Assembly (NCBI RefSeq): GCF_033473495.1
Contig: NC_088937.1
Coordinates: 1,550,001-1,614,000, forward strand
Length of the DNA: 64,000 nucleotides
Direction: 5' to 3'
Source of the DNA: Cercospora beticola
Taxonomy: Eukaryota > Ascomycota > Dothideomycetes > Mycosphaerellales > Mycosphaerellaceae
Shown: positions 1-11,314 of the stretch, piece after piece
Numbering within the stretch: position 1 is the stretch's first letter
How the letters are laid out: the number at the start of each line of letters is the position of its first letter
Made by a program: the position numbers and the translations under genes
Notes under the pieces: model-generated
Seen by the model: only the letters and a program-made list of their open reading frames with translations
Database searches by the model: none
Told to the model about the DNA's origin: nothing

Positions 1-678
1 GCAGCGAAGAAGCGCGAGAAGAAAGAGAGAAAGGCTGCGGCAGCTGCAGCTGCAGCCAAGGACGATGGCATTGCCATGAACCCAAACGTTCGATGCCACC
101 ACGACGAGGGGGAGGTGTTTTTTAGCGTCAAGGAGATTCTCGATGTGGACAATGTGCGCCACGTCAACCAGACACCCAATGGAGTGCGCTATACCCTTCC
201 CTTCATGAATGCAAAGTATCGGGCAACAGTGCGGGTGATTGACTACCATCCCAAGGCACTTGAGGAGTTTGCCGTTCAGCTTGGTGTCAACAACCATGAC
301 CCAGATGCATGTTACTACGAGGCATCGCCCAAATACGAGTGGTCCTTCTCCTTGCTACTGGAAGAAGCTGGTGATAATGGCAAAGCGAGTGAGCGAAGTT
401 CACTTTGGGTGCATGTGCACCACGACCAGGCGCAGTTCCTTCTACGTGACCTGGATGATCCAGACGATCTGCGGCACCGACCTGAAATGTTGAGTCAGCT
501 CAGAGAGAAGCTGTTCTTGTTGTGGGGAAACCTTCTGGAGACGGCCGCAGGAGAGGCGCTCAGCAATAAACCATTCCAATGCTGCATCGAAGAGTATGGC
601 ATTGAGTTAGATAACCCGGAGTCGGCACTCAAGGGCTTCCAGCGTATGTATAGCATGTTCGGAACGAGCATTTTATGA
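1..678 (+). CDS. POT1-like telomere single-strand-binding protein, C-terminal part
   Basis: The reading frame is open from the left edge, so the N-terminus lies outside the window; 225 codons are visible. A Lys/Glu/Ala-rich linker comes first, followed by a region resembling the last OB-fold of Pot1. The motif PFQCCIEEYG matches the terminal strand that in human POT1 reads like LECFIKSYN, and the end RMYSMFGTSIL resembles the FGTTI-type ends I recall for fungal Pot1 proteins. Pot1 binds the G-rich 3' overhang of telomeres in the shelterin complex. The family call rests on this short C-terminal similarity. Another OB-fold protein is possible. Confidence 0.55.
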   Translation, partial: AAKKREKKERKAAAAAAAAKDDGIAMNPNVRCHHDEGEVFFSVKEILDVDNVRHVNQTPNGVRYTLPFMNAKYRATVRVIDYHPKALEEFAVQLGVNNHDPDACYYEASPKYEWSFSLLLEEAGDNGKASERSSLWVHVHHDQAQFLLRDLDDPDDLRHRPEMLSQLREKLFLLWGNLLETAAGEALSNKPFQCCIEEYGIELDNPESALKGFQRMYSMFGTSIL

Positions 679-2167
679 TGCAAGGTTGAACGTTCCACAT
701 TCGTTTACATGCCCCAGAGAGATCCATGCAGCGCGTCAAAGTAGTGCCCGCGGCCAGACTGACCAGCAGGGAAGCCTCAATCTCTTCGGAGGCAGACCCC
801 AGTCGTTGCATGTAGTCTTCACAATTGTGTGGCGCGTACCTTTTCAAAGAAAGCTCAGTCGCAGATGGTTTCAACATAGGTGTCATGGTTGGATGGAGGT
901 GTAGATGCTAATTTACTGCAGGACGGGTGCATGGTTTCACGGTCGGCTCTTGGAGCATCTGGATCCGCGGCCATGTGGCACGAACAGTGTAAGGGACGTG
1001 GTGTCATGTGGACTTGTTCAAACCACAGTTGCAAAGCAAAGCCGCGCACTGGGGACGTGGCTTCTCGTGCTATTGGCGGCCGACTTCCTTTTTGATTTGA
1101 CATTTGATGTGTGTGCGGTGGAAGCGACGCTTGGTGGCAGCGCCACTGATGGAGACACATGGCGTCCGATCGGAAAGTCTAAGCCACACCGAGCCCATTG
1201 AAATCGCCAGTTCCTGAGGCGCAAAGGCCCGTGCAGGCGCTATGGTCAATTTCCCCAGCGTTTGGTGCCGAGCGGTGGGCGATCACGTCGTGGTTGTCGA
1301 GGGAACCTGCTCGTCGCCCCAGCAAAGCAGATGAGCAGCAGAGGTGCACCGCGCGCACGACGGCACAGCGCAGTGCGCAGCATAGGCGGCGGGCATATGA
1401 TGCAGGCAGAGCGGTGGGTGAGAGACGTGTTGAGGGGGTTTCGGGCAGACAAAAGGGACAAGACAGGCACAAAGGGCGATTGCGATCTGCAAGTCTGCCG
1501 GGCGACGTCAGCGCGATGCGATGCGATGCGATGCGGCCAGGCAAGGTCGTCTTGGGAGGCATGCAGCGTACGCGCCAGGCGCTGCGAAATCAAGGCACCG
1601 TCCGCCGGCTGCGCACATATGACGGGCTGCTGCTGGCCTAGGCGCCGCGCATCATTTCGAGCGCGGTGCGGTGCGTGTGCACGTCGTAGTGTGCGCTCGT
1701 TCGTATGGGCTGGGTTGGCGGTCGAAAAAGAGGAGCTCGCTCAACCGCCCGTCACCATCACAGCTCCCTGTCGTCATAGCTCGTCGACAAAGTGAAGCAC
1801 AGACCGTAGCACCTTCTTTACAACTGCCTTCCCGCAACCGCAAACAAACGGCTTTCCCTCCTCCCTCTTTGCCCTTTTCTCCCAAACATTCCACACTGTT
1901 TGACTCTTCTCATCAGCGCGCGCAGCTTAATACCCCAGAGATACCCCCAGTTGCGCATCGTATTTCGCATCGCTTCCCGACAGGATAACGCCTTGCTGCG
2001 GATAGTGTCCGTGTTGCAGACCAGCACGCGCCGCGACCGACAGAACTACTGCTGCGAACCAGTCAGCCAGCCAGACGCACGACGAAGCTGTCCGTCTTCG
2101 TGACCTCGACCCCGAGCAGCACTCCGTAATATCACTCGCCCCCCAGAACACACGAACAGACGCCACA
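679..2167. other. Intergenic region, about 1.5 kb, no supported gene
   Basis: This is the 3' flank of the POT1-like gene and the promoter of the HAM1-like gene. Overlapping GC-rich open frames on both strands (for example 1262-1795 +) lack any recognisable domain and look like chance frames. A pentanucleotide repeat lies at 1514-1533. A pyrimidine-rich tract around 1855-1890 (ccctcctccctctttgccc) is typical of promoters and 5' UTRs of well-expressed filamentous-fungal genes. Confidence 0.6.
1514..1533 (+). repeat. Pentanucleotide tandem repeat (CGATG)4
   Basis: Four perfect tandem copies of CGATG lie in the intergenic region upstream of the HAM1-like gene. It is a short microsatellite with no visible function. 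Confidence 0.9.
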
Positions 2168-5100
2168 ATGGCTTCCTCAAAAGCGGTCAACGTGCCGACC
2201 GACAACAAGATCAAGGAGAAGGACATCAACGCCAAGCTCCAGCTCTATGGCATCTACTCAGGTATCGCCCCAATGCCTGTTCCCATTCAATTCTCGCGAC
2301 GTGCTGACCACCTCTGTAGCATTTGCCAAGGGCAAGGTCCCTTCCAACAAGCAGATCGACGTGGCAATGAACACCGCGCTCGCTTGGAAGGGCATGTCAC
2401 AACCCAACACAAAGCTCTCGGCCGATGGCCAGAAGCTCGTTTCCGACCTGCGCAACGTCATTGAAAAGGCCAAGGTCCTGATGTTGACCAAGAACGAGGG
2501 CAACCTCCTGCAAGACTTCATCTGGCAAACACAGGCCATCGGTGCCGGTGATGCCAAGGCTCCTGGCGCTCCCATTGACAAGGCCACTGCAGAGCAGCAC
2601 GGCCAGCAAGCTTTGGAGGGTCTGCGCACACTCGGACAGCTCATCATCACCAACGGCCAGTTCCGTAAACTCTGTACGTGCCGCCACAGCAGGTGAAAAT
2701 CGACAATTTACTGACGTCGTCACAGTGAGCGACTCTGTTGTCTTGCTTCGTGACATTGCCGGCGACGCCGCACAAAACGCCGCGGCTGTAGTCAACCCAG
2801 ACGAGGAGCGTCTTGCGCAGATCGACAAGCCCGCCGAGGACAACACTTGGCATGAGGCTCCAGATCTCTCCAAGGAGAACATCCGCAACCAAATCAAGTC
2901 CAACGTTCCAATTGGCAAGCAGGAAGCGAAGGAACATGCTAAGGAGGTCGCTGGTGATGCCACCCAGGCTGCTCACCCGAGCGGTTCCCGTGATCCAGCC
3001 GACGCTGCAGAGCTTGCTCGCCGCGAGCAGCAGACTGGCGGATCAACTGGCCTTGACGTGCAGCAAGGTGCGCAAGCCGCAAAGGATCGCGCCAAGCAGA
3101 AGACATGGGACCAGATGGACGAGAACGACAAGCAGAAGGTTCGCGAATACCGACAGCAGACTAAGGAATACTTCCAGAAGAAGGTTCCAAAGGAGCGTCG
3201 CGAGCAGACCATCTACCGCCTGAAGAAGATGATCGTCGAGATCCAAGGACACCAAGACTGTAAGTTGCCTCCGGGTAAGGACCGCGGACAAGGAACACAC
3301 CGGCCATTCATACCATGGTCGTTCCCTTTACAGTGCCTCCTCCGTCGCTGCTGGAAAATCAGCACGTGGCAGTGGACGCTGCACTTGTCCGCGGTCCTCG
3401 CCTACTGACATTGACAGCCCTTACTAACGGAATTCACAGACCAACAGGCCATTGACACTCTTCTCCGTCTGGCCGAGGAATACACTGGCCACACCAAGGA
3501 TGTGGCGGCTCAATCCACTGGAGCCGTGAAAGGTGCCCACAGCCAGGACTCCCTTACCATCGCGGAAGCTGACCTCAGGGTGCGTTGAACTAGATTTTAC
3601 TCGAGAGCGTCAGCAAATGCTGACTTCTATAAAGACTCTCCTTGAGCGTTTCGCGAACAGCACTTCGTTCGATGACCTCTTCGAATCGGTCAACCAGATC
3701 TACAAGGATGCCGACCGCGACCCAGAACTCAAGAACTTCTTCCGAGGCCTCAACCGCTTCATCCGCCGATGCCTCCAAGAGCAGGGCTACGTCCTGCAGG
3801 ACGAGTCCAACGAGGAATGGAACAAGCTCTACGGTACGTGCTTGGCCTGCGAGTCTGCTGTCTTACCACCTCACTGACACATGTGCGATAGACCAGGGCA
3901 ACTTCCTCCTCCGCAACCGTTACCGCAACCACACCGATCGTATCGTCGACGAGGTTAAGTTCCTTGCCAGCCAGTTCGAGGAGGACACTTTGAACAAGGA
4001 GTTCGGCGATGCAATGGACAAGCTGTTCAAGGATCTCGGCAACGATTCTGACGGAAAGCCGGAGTTCAAGCCACACTTGGTCAAGGATCTTACGGAAGTG
4101 CTGATTCCTGCCTTCTTCGAGAACGTCCGCTACGTCCCAATTCCACGCATCGAGGTCTCTGACCCACAGATCGATGCCATTGTTGAGAACCTCGTCCTCG
4201 AGGGCGACAACCTCGCACCAAACATGTTTGAATTCGGCTCTGACAACTACTGGCGTTGGGGACGCAAGGGCTTCCAATCTAAGAACAAGAACAAGGTCAT
4301 GCTTGCAGCCTCTGGTATCCAGATGGATCTGCGCGACGTTGCGTACTACGTCAAGAAGAAGCAAGGCTTCCCAAGCATCACCGACAAGGGTGTGTTGGAC
4401 ATTTTCCTTGGTGGCACCGGTCTCAGCTTCAAGGTCGCCATGGAGACTGCCGACAAGAAGGATCGTTCTCACTTCTTCAAGATCAACACCATCAATGTTG
4501 ATGTGAAGAATGTGAACATCAAGGTCAAGCAGTCGAACCACAAGCTGCTGTTCAGCCTCTTCAAGCCAGTCCTCCTCAAGGTCTTGCGTCCTGTCATCCA
4601 GAAGGTCGTTGAGAAGCAAGTCCGCGACAGTGTGCAGCAGCTCGATGGCCTCCTCTGGGAGGTCAAGCAAGAAGTCGACCGCGCCGTCGAGGAGGCCAAG
4701 AACAACCCAGACCCAGAGAACCTCCAGAACATCTACCAGAGGTACTTCAACGCCTTCCAGAAGCAGATGCAGAAGGGTCAACAGAAGAAGGAGGCTGCCA
4801 AGGAGAAGGCCAAGGAGACCAGCGTCAACGTGGCCGTCACCCAGAACGACTCCATCTTCAAGAACATCTCGCTGCCAGGCGGTATCTCCACCAAGGCCAC
4901 GGAATACCAGGAGCTTGCCGCCAAGGGTGACAAGTGGGAGAGCCCGATCTTCAGCATCGGATCTGCCAGCGAGACCAAGAGTCTGCCAGCCGCTCCCAAG
5001 GTCGTTCGCAAGCCTCACCAGGTCACCCAGGGGGGTCTGAGAGACACTCCTGCAGGCGGAGCCGCTGGTGGTGCTGCTCCAGGCACTGTCCGCTCTGCCG

Positions 5101-5210
5101 CAGACCTGTCCGTGGCTCAGAACACCCCACACGGTACTGCCAACGGTCAGCCGGGTCTGTCCTTCAGCAACCAGGTCGATGGTGCCTTCCAGCCAACTCG
5201 CCAGATCTAA
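2168..5210 (+). CDS. HAM1-like protein (HAM1_N plus HAM1_C/DUF4449), six exons
   Basis: Spliced model: 2168-2261, 2320-2673, 2726-3259, 3440-3579, 3635-3833, 3892-5210 (879 aa). All five introns are GT-AG and restore frame. The protein is mostly charged and helical in its first half (for example FIWQTQAIGAG, WHEAPDLSKENIR). The second half, from NFLLRNRYRNHTDRI onward, holds the conserved DNYWRWGRKGF segment and amphipathic beta-rich sequence, ending in a low-complexity Gly/Ala/Pro tail. This matches the fungal HAM1-like family. Its C-terminal domain is thought to have a BPI/TULIP-like lipid-binding fold (family knowledge, not shown here). The role may be lipid transfer or membrane contact. 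The start ATG follows a long CT-rich leader, and there is no signal peptide. Confidence 0.85.
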
Positions 5211-6163
5211 ACGACGTCTACGATGCTCATGCCCACGGTGCTCAAATCTGGTCGCGTCTGTCGACCTGATTGCCGATTGATCACGATACCCCAATTTCGA
5301 GAATTGTCACGACTGCCGTTTGGCGTTGGCGATAGCGGGATGATACCCAATTCGTTTTACATGTTCTGGAGTGTTACGGAACAAATGATACCACTGCTGC
5401 GTTTGAAGAAATGAGAAAAGTCTACACACAGATCCCCCAGTTAGTAATAGCACTCGATTGTCCTGGCAAGATGCTTGGCTGTCGCTCTTTTTTAGTTTTG
5501 CAATGTCATCATACAGAAAGTTGTCGTCTCAGCACATTCTGTGCATTCCCAAATGTTTCTGGAAGACTCTTCTGATCACAGAGATGGTCACATGGTACCC
5601 ACGACTGGCAACGTCACAGGACCTTGTTCACGACATCTGACTGAAAAACTCCGCCATGCCTGTGCGGTCTCCAACTCCAGTACAAGAACGTCACAGTAGG
5701 GGTCCTTGTAGCCACGATTGATTAGGGTATCGTTGGATTGCAATGCACCTGTGAGCTCGATCCTACCGTTGTGGACGTGACTGGTCAGGCCGTTGCACCA
5801 AGATGCACGTCTAATAGAGTCGAGGCCAAATGAACAATAACAAGCTGATGGACGTGCAAGCGACGCACTCTGCGCTGATATCTATGGAGACTCGACAAGA
5901 TGCTTCAGTTTTTGATTCGTGCTGCTTCGTAACGCCCAGCACTTTTGATGGTACAATGCAGCCATTTAGCCCAGACGAATACAACGTCCGTCGCTGGTCG
6001 CAACGAAACGTTCACGGTCTCGTAAACACAGACGGCATTCATGGGTAGTCAGATGCATTGCATCTTGCATTACCAGCAGGAGCCGCTGGATTGCAGTTCT
6101 GTCTGCTGCAGGGAAAATCTCACACTCTTTCGACCAAGCGGCAGAGAGCCTCTCTTGCGGATC
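5211..6163. other. Intergenic region, about 950 bp
   Basis: Terminator side of the HAM1-like gene and promoter of the DHA2 transporter. An in-frame ATG at 6041 would lengthen the transporter by 41 residues, but the added sequence is Cys/Gln-rich and unlike a transporter leader. I see nothing else in it. Confidence 0.5.
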
Positions 6164-8102
6164 ATGGCTGCGCGCATAAGGAGCAATGAACACCATCATG
6201 GTGTGGCTGGAAAGGACCGTTATTCTGGAGAACAAGCGGATACAGATTTCGAGCATGCCAGTCCGCCGATGGTATACAAGTCTCGACATATTTCGATCCA
6301 TTCTCGAGTCGAATCCTTAGGAGAAGACTTCCCGGAACGATTCTCGAATTTACCTCTGACATACGGAAACGGAAGGGAGAGATCCACATTTTATTTGGAG
6401 TCTGGTGGTTTTGGAGGGTATGGAAGAGGAGGAGGAGGAGGAGAATCCGAGAAAGATGAAAATGAGGAACATATGGACGAAGAAGACGATGATGATGAAT
6501 ACAGCAGATTATCCAGGCCACTTTCTCCAGGCCATTCATCTTCGCGGTCATCGCTGGGTATTCCGATTTGGCACGAAACCCTCTTCATCGGAGTCGTTAT
6601 TATGGCTCAATTCATGGGTCTTGCTGGATTAGGTCAATCGATCGCTCCGATGAAATTCATTGCTGAGGATTTGGGAGTTACAAACCCTGGAGAGCAGGCT
6701 TGGTTCGCTGCTGCCTTTTCACTGACTGTCGGGACTTTCATCCTGATTTCTGGACGTATGGGCGATATTCTGGGCCACAAGAGGATTTTTACGTTTGGAT
6801 ACTTTTTTCTGGGATCTTGGTCTGCTTTTGCGGGATTTTCGGCGTATATTGGAGATCAAATCTTCTTTGATATTTGTCGGGCGTTCCAAGGGCTTGGGGC
6901 TGCGCTTCTGGCTCCGAATGCGCTGGCTTTGCTGGGGAGAGCTTATCCGCCGGGGATTAAGAAGAATATTGTGTTCTCGTTGTTTGGAGCGATGGCGCCT
7001 TGGGGATTTGTGGTGGGTGCTATTTTCGCCAGCATGTTTGCGGAAGTTGCTTGGTGGCCTTGGGCATTCTGGAGCTATGGTCTTGCGGCTTGGTTGCTCT
7101 CTGCGTTCTCTATCATGATCGTCCCGCAAAAATTGGCTTACGATGCTCAATTCGCTGGCAAAAGCGATCGACCAGCGTGGGACTTGCAAGGCTCTTTTTT
7201 GGGCGTCTTGTCATTGATCTTGATCAACGTGGCATTCAACAACGGACCACTTTTCGGCTGGGATACTCCTCACGTGTATTTCATACTCATTCTGGGACTC
7301 TGCGCTCTGGGTGCATTCATCTGGGTGGAAGCTAAGGCTGTCTCCCCGATCTTGCCAGTAAAGGTGATGAGCAGTACAGTGGTGTACACCATGGTGCTCG
7401 TTGGAATCGGTTGGGGCTCGTTTGGCATCTGGATTTACTACTCGTTCAGGTTCCTGGAAGATATTCGAGGGTTCAGTCCGTTGAGCGTTTCTGCGCAGTA
7501 TGTGCCAGCGATGATTTGCGGTCTCCTCGCAGCAGGAGCAACAGGCTTCATGCTTACGCATACTCCAGTTGCGTTCACAATGTGGGTGTTCGACGCCTTC
7601 GCGAAGAGCAACGTAATACTGACTTCGAGGTCCTAGGTTCGTGTCGATGGCGGCATTTTTCATAGGAGAACTGATCACAGCCACGCAGCCAGAAAAACAG
7701 ACATACTGGGGGCAGATGTTTGTTGCAATCCTGATAATGCCTTTTGGTAAGTTCTCTCGCCCAGAAGTTTTGAATGCCTTGTTGCTGACTTCGTTAGGCA
7801 TGGACATGAGCTTCCCAGCAGCAACGGTGATATTGTCGAATTCGATGCCTCCAGAACATCAAGGCCTAGCCGCATCTTTAGTCAATACCATGGTCAACTA
7901 CTCCATCAGTATAGCCCTTGGTATTGCAGGCACTGTAGAAGTAGCCAACAACAGGCACGGAGCGACGCCAGAAGACATATTCTGGGGGATACGATGTGCG
8001 TGGTGGACTGGCGTATCTCTCGCAGGCTGCGGAGTTGTGCTCGGAGCGGCATTCTTTGGGAGAACGCTACTAAGAGAAGGTTGGAAGATCATGGACCACT
8101 GA
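6164..8102 (+). CDS. MFS multidrug transporter, DHA2 (14-TM, Atr1-like) family
   Basis: Exons 6164-7581, 7637-7746, 7798-8102 (610 aa). The first intron (55 nt) joins VAFTM to FVSMAAFFIGE; the second is 51 nt. Features of the 14-TM drug:H+ antiporter family 2 are clear: GRMGDILGHKRIF (loop 2-3 motif), FQGLGAALLAPNALALLG, and the late segment SFPAATVILSNSMPPEHQG before the last membrane helices. Closest functional relatives are aminotriazole/boron-resistance exporters such as Atr1 (family knowledge); the substrate is unknown. The roughly 135-residue cytosolic N-terminus has a glycine run and an acidic run (EEDDDDEY). I chose 6164 because its context is good (A at -3, G at +4); 6041 is an in-frame alternative. 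It converges with the protease gene 190 bp downstream. Confidence 0.88.
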
Positions 8103-8295
8103 GACTCAATGTCCCGTAATTTGGAGTTGGAAAAACTATCGGCTGATCATTATAAGAAAAGCCAGTTCTTGTATACATACACAATCATCTAGAAACGATA
8201 CGAAATATTCCAGTGCTATGGTGCCTGCACGCATTTCTCTGTCGTTCGTGTTCTGTTCTTCGTTCTCTCTGTGGTGTAGTGTCACCATTGTTAAT

Positions 8296-9504
8296 CTAGC
8301 TCTGTGCAGCAATACCGAGGCGAGGAGTGTCGGTGCTCTGGTCGAACACAACGTACACTGCCTTCATGAAGACATCACCAAAAATTGTAAATCCAATACC
8401 AGTATTGGGTTGAATGCCGCCGAAGCAAGTCGTGCCCGATTGGTCTACTGGGGCATAGTTGATGTATGAGCCGGGGACCGTGAAGGTCTTTCCTCCGATG
8501 GCAACATTGAAGTTTGGAGGCGTTGCACTGCAAGGCAAGGTGTAGCCTCCTTGCGAGTTGTCGATTTTGGCGCCAGGAACTTTTGCGTAGTATGCAGAGG
8601 CAACACGAGAAGGAAGGTAGAGAAGCGATGTGCCTGTGTCCATAATGGAGGCACCGATGCTGCCACCGGCCGTCGTGTTGCTACCACCGATGGAATATCC
8701 TTGCGCGTTGAATTGCCAGAAGCCATCCGAACTATCCACGGGTGTGTACGTGATGCTGCCTTTGTATTTGGAGCTGTCAATATAGCCAAAGTCGTAAGTG
8801 CCAGGTGCGCCAGCCTTCAAATCCACGGCAAAAAGTGGCTTTGCCAAGGTGCTTTTGACTGTGTCAAAGAAGGTGGTCTGTTGCTGGGGCTTAACAGTAT
8901 TGATCGTGCTGAACGCCAGGCCGAGCAGGCCATCGTTGTCCTGGTCCTGGGAGAATTGTGCGGAGACGGAAGTCGCAGCTTCAACGGCTTGAGAAGTGGC
9001 GGTGACACTGCCAACGGCGACCTTGTCCGCATATACAGTGCCACTTGCTCCGGAACCGTCGCCATACGAGATATTCCAGGTAGCACCTCGCAGTTGTTTG
9101 GCCGAAGAGCTGGGGCTATACACTGCGTGGCCAGATTGTTCACTTGAAGGCATTAACTTGGAGAACACCCACAGATCCGCCGATCCAGTGTCGAAGTCAA
9201 GCTCCAAAGTCTTGCCACCAACGTTGACTGGCGATAGATAGGCTTGATCGTACTGCTGTGGATCCGCCTCGACACTACCGCTCTGCACAGCAGCTGCAGC
9301 GTCCTTGACAAACGATGGCGCAACAGCACCGTGGGCTGCGTATTTGCCGTAGGTCTTCATCATTTGATATGGGCCATTCTTGTAGACTTGGCCCCGTGGT
9401 ACTTGTGTAATGCGGAATGACTTGCGGTTTGGAACCTCTGCTGGTGCTGCCAGCGTGAGAGAGGCCGAAGCCACCAGGGCTGCCGGCAGAAATGTGAAAT
9501 GCAT
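8296..9504 (-). CDS. Secreted pepsin-type aspartic protease (family A1, aspergillopepsin/penicillopepsin-like)
   Basis: Single exon, 402 aa, a normal length for the family. A signal peptide (about residues 1-20, ending LTLAAPA) and a propeptide precede a mature domain with both catalytic aspartates, DTGS at about 105-108 and DTGTS at about 290-294. The flap Tyr is in WNISYGDGS (about 144-152). Other marks are DGLLGLAF, the HGGG-free serine-poor core, and the closing motif [17 protein letters not shown]. The enzyme should be an extracellular acid endopeptidase used in protein scavenging or host/substrate degradation. A TATA element lies about 100 bp upstream, which fits inducible expression. 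The gene looks intact. Confidence 0.93.
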   Translation of the reverse strand: MHFTFLPAALVASASLTLAAPAEVPNRKSFRITQVPRGQVYKNGPYQMMKTYGKYAAHGAVAPSFVKDAAAAVQSGSVEADPQQYDQAYLSPVNVGGKTLELDFDTGSADLWVFSKLMPSSEQSGHAVYSPSSSAKQLRGATWNISYGDGSGASGTVYADKVAVGSVTATSQAVEAATSVSAQFSQDQDNDGLLGLAFSTINTVKPQQQTTFFDTVKSTLAKPLFAVDLKAGAPGTYDFGYIDSSKYKGSITYTPVDSSDGFWQFNAQGYSIGGSNTTAGGSIGASIMDTGTSLLYLPSRVASAYYAKVPGAKIDNSQGGYTLPCSATPPNFNVAIGGKTFTVPGSYINYAPVDQSGTTCFGGIQPNTGIGFTIFGDVFMKAVYVVFDQSTDTPRLGIAAQS

Positions 9505-11314
9505 GTTCAGGTGTTCGAATGAGTGTGGAAGAAGGGAAAGGTGAGTGTCCTGAGGTTAGTGCGAGAGGGTGATGAGCTTCTGTCACTACGATACCTGCGC
9601 AGTCTTATATATCGTTCCATACGAGATTCGATACATCTGCAGAGCACTAGTGTGAGAGGCAGAATAGCAATCAAACGACTCAGCCCAGTCACGCGTTCCG
9701 CTTTGTTGGACGCGGCGATACTTCTCAAAGAGAGCAGCATCAGGTCTTTGGACGACGCTTCCATCGAAGGAGGATTGGCGTCAGTCGATCATTCTTACCT
9801 GAGTAGGCGGCTTGTGCAGCTGGGTCCAACACATTGAGATACGGGTGCCATCTCTGTTGGCTTGATGGTGCCGAATCTCGACAGAGGCAAACCGGTTGTA
9901 TGGCATCGAATGGAGCCCGTGATCTTGAGCGCGACGTCGTATTGGTGGAGACAGCCAGCTTCGAATGTCGGATGCGTTTCGAGCTGTTCGACAAAGACGA
10001 CGAGCGCCGAGATATACGCTGGTGTCATTAGAATTGAACGAATAGAAGGCCTGGATAGCATGCAGCAGCGCCTCAAAGGGGCTCGGCGTGGCTGCCGCCA
10101 TGGCCGACAGCAAACATCATGGCAGACGCGGCCCACGCCATCGAGGTGTGCTGGGCAGTTCTGGCGTCTGAATGGCTCGACGAGAGCGAAGATCCTCTTG
10201 GCCGCGGCTCAAGCATGTGCACAAGCTCCGCCCCATTGCTTGTGAGAGTCTTGTGTTAGCTTATCCACATCCTGGGTTGTGTCCCTCATAGCCTGTGACT
10301 AGCAACATGTAGATGAGCCACTGCTGCTACCTTCTGTACTTGGAGTGCGCGCCGACTGCAGATCGCCGGACGGCGCCCGCCGGACCCAGCGCGCCACAAG
10401 TCTCGACGAGGTCGTCACATCTTTCACATCAGGTGTAGCAAGAATAGCTTGAGGTGAGCATGTGGCAGTCTGTACTACACATTATCTGCTGAGAGCGTAC
10501 GCAAGACCGTCCAGAGTCCAAAAATTTCCGGGTCGCCGCGTGGCCGGTCTGGTGGCTTCCATCGTCAGATGCCGGCGAGATTACACTATGGCTTCACAGG
10601 CGTCGCACACGTCTTCGCCAACAGCAATCTTGACAGGTCGCACAAGTGGCGCCAATGAGTCGTAGGTGCATTGTCGGGTGAGCGAGATCTTGAGCAGGTC
10701 CTCCTTCGCAATGAAACGCATGGCCAATCAATCGGGAGCGGTCATGCTCTGGATGTGAAGATGAGTTTCAGATCTGCCGTTCACTGCGTATTCGCCATCG
10801 GGAGTGGGTGTTAGCGTGGTTGGCATTGATGAATGGAAGTGACATGATTCGGTCAGAGCAGGAGACTGCACTTTGCGAGGACAAAGCGCTTGCCAAGAGT
10901 GGAAGCATCAGCCGTCAGCCTTGCGCTTGCCTCAGCTTCAAGATTTTCTCCTTCTCGGTCACCACAACACCCCACTACCGAACAAATGTCCTTCGTGACC
11001 AGACTCGCCAACCACACGAGGCTCAGCGCCGTGGGATGCAGGGCACTTTTGCCGTCCAGCTGCTCAGTGCACCCGCGAACCTGCCAGCAAACGAGGCTCA
11101 GCTGTCCGACAAGCCAAGCCAACTACGAGTCTTGCGTCTTCACATGCGACGCACGCACAATTGTCTGGGGCATCGTGATCACTTCGTCCTCAGCATGTGG
11201 ACTGCATGGGCAGCTCACGTCTAACACCACTGGCACATGTCCTCACAGACGACTGCACTGAGCCACGAATGACATTCCCAGCTGCGACGCCTAGCTGTGC
11301 AGGCTTCATTACTA
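9505..11314. other. Gene-poor region, 1.8 kb
   Basis: This is the protease promoter plus sequence in which I cannot support a gene. Overlapping open frames on the minus strand at 9740-10136 read like fragments (for example FEALLHAIQAFYSFNSND in one frame and VVFVEQLETHPTFEAGC in another) and could be a decayed gene, but no family is recognisable. The stretch borders the truncated terpene-synthase-like ORF. Confidence 0.4.
9604..9611 (-). promoter_or_regulatory. TATA box of the aspartic protease gene
   Basis: Read on the minus strand the bases are TATATAAG, 100 bp upstream of the protease ATG at 9504. Sequence and spacing fit a core promoter TATA element. Confidence 0.6.

Noticed and set aside
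1262..1795. 177-codon plus-strand frame in the intergenic region
   Set aside because: GC-rich, Arg/Ala/Cys-biased, overlapped by other frames on both strands, no recognisable domain.
3759..5294. 511-codon open frame on the minus strand
   Set aside because: It lies opposite the last exon of the HAM1-like gene. Its Leu/Val/Glu-biased sequence is what antisense of a Lys/Glu/Asn-rich gene gives, and it has no domain.
9795..10136. Minus-strand frames that read like protein fragments
   Set aside because: Pieces in two frames look partly coding, but there is no family match and no convincing splice to join them. Kept only as a note of possible decay.
10853..11122. Possible NSE-like segment (KDICS...) downstream of the terpene-synthase-like ORF
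   Set aside because: Spacing is too large and the surrounding residues do not follow the N-D-x-x-S-x-x-x-E pattern.
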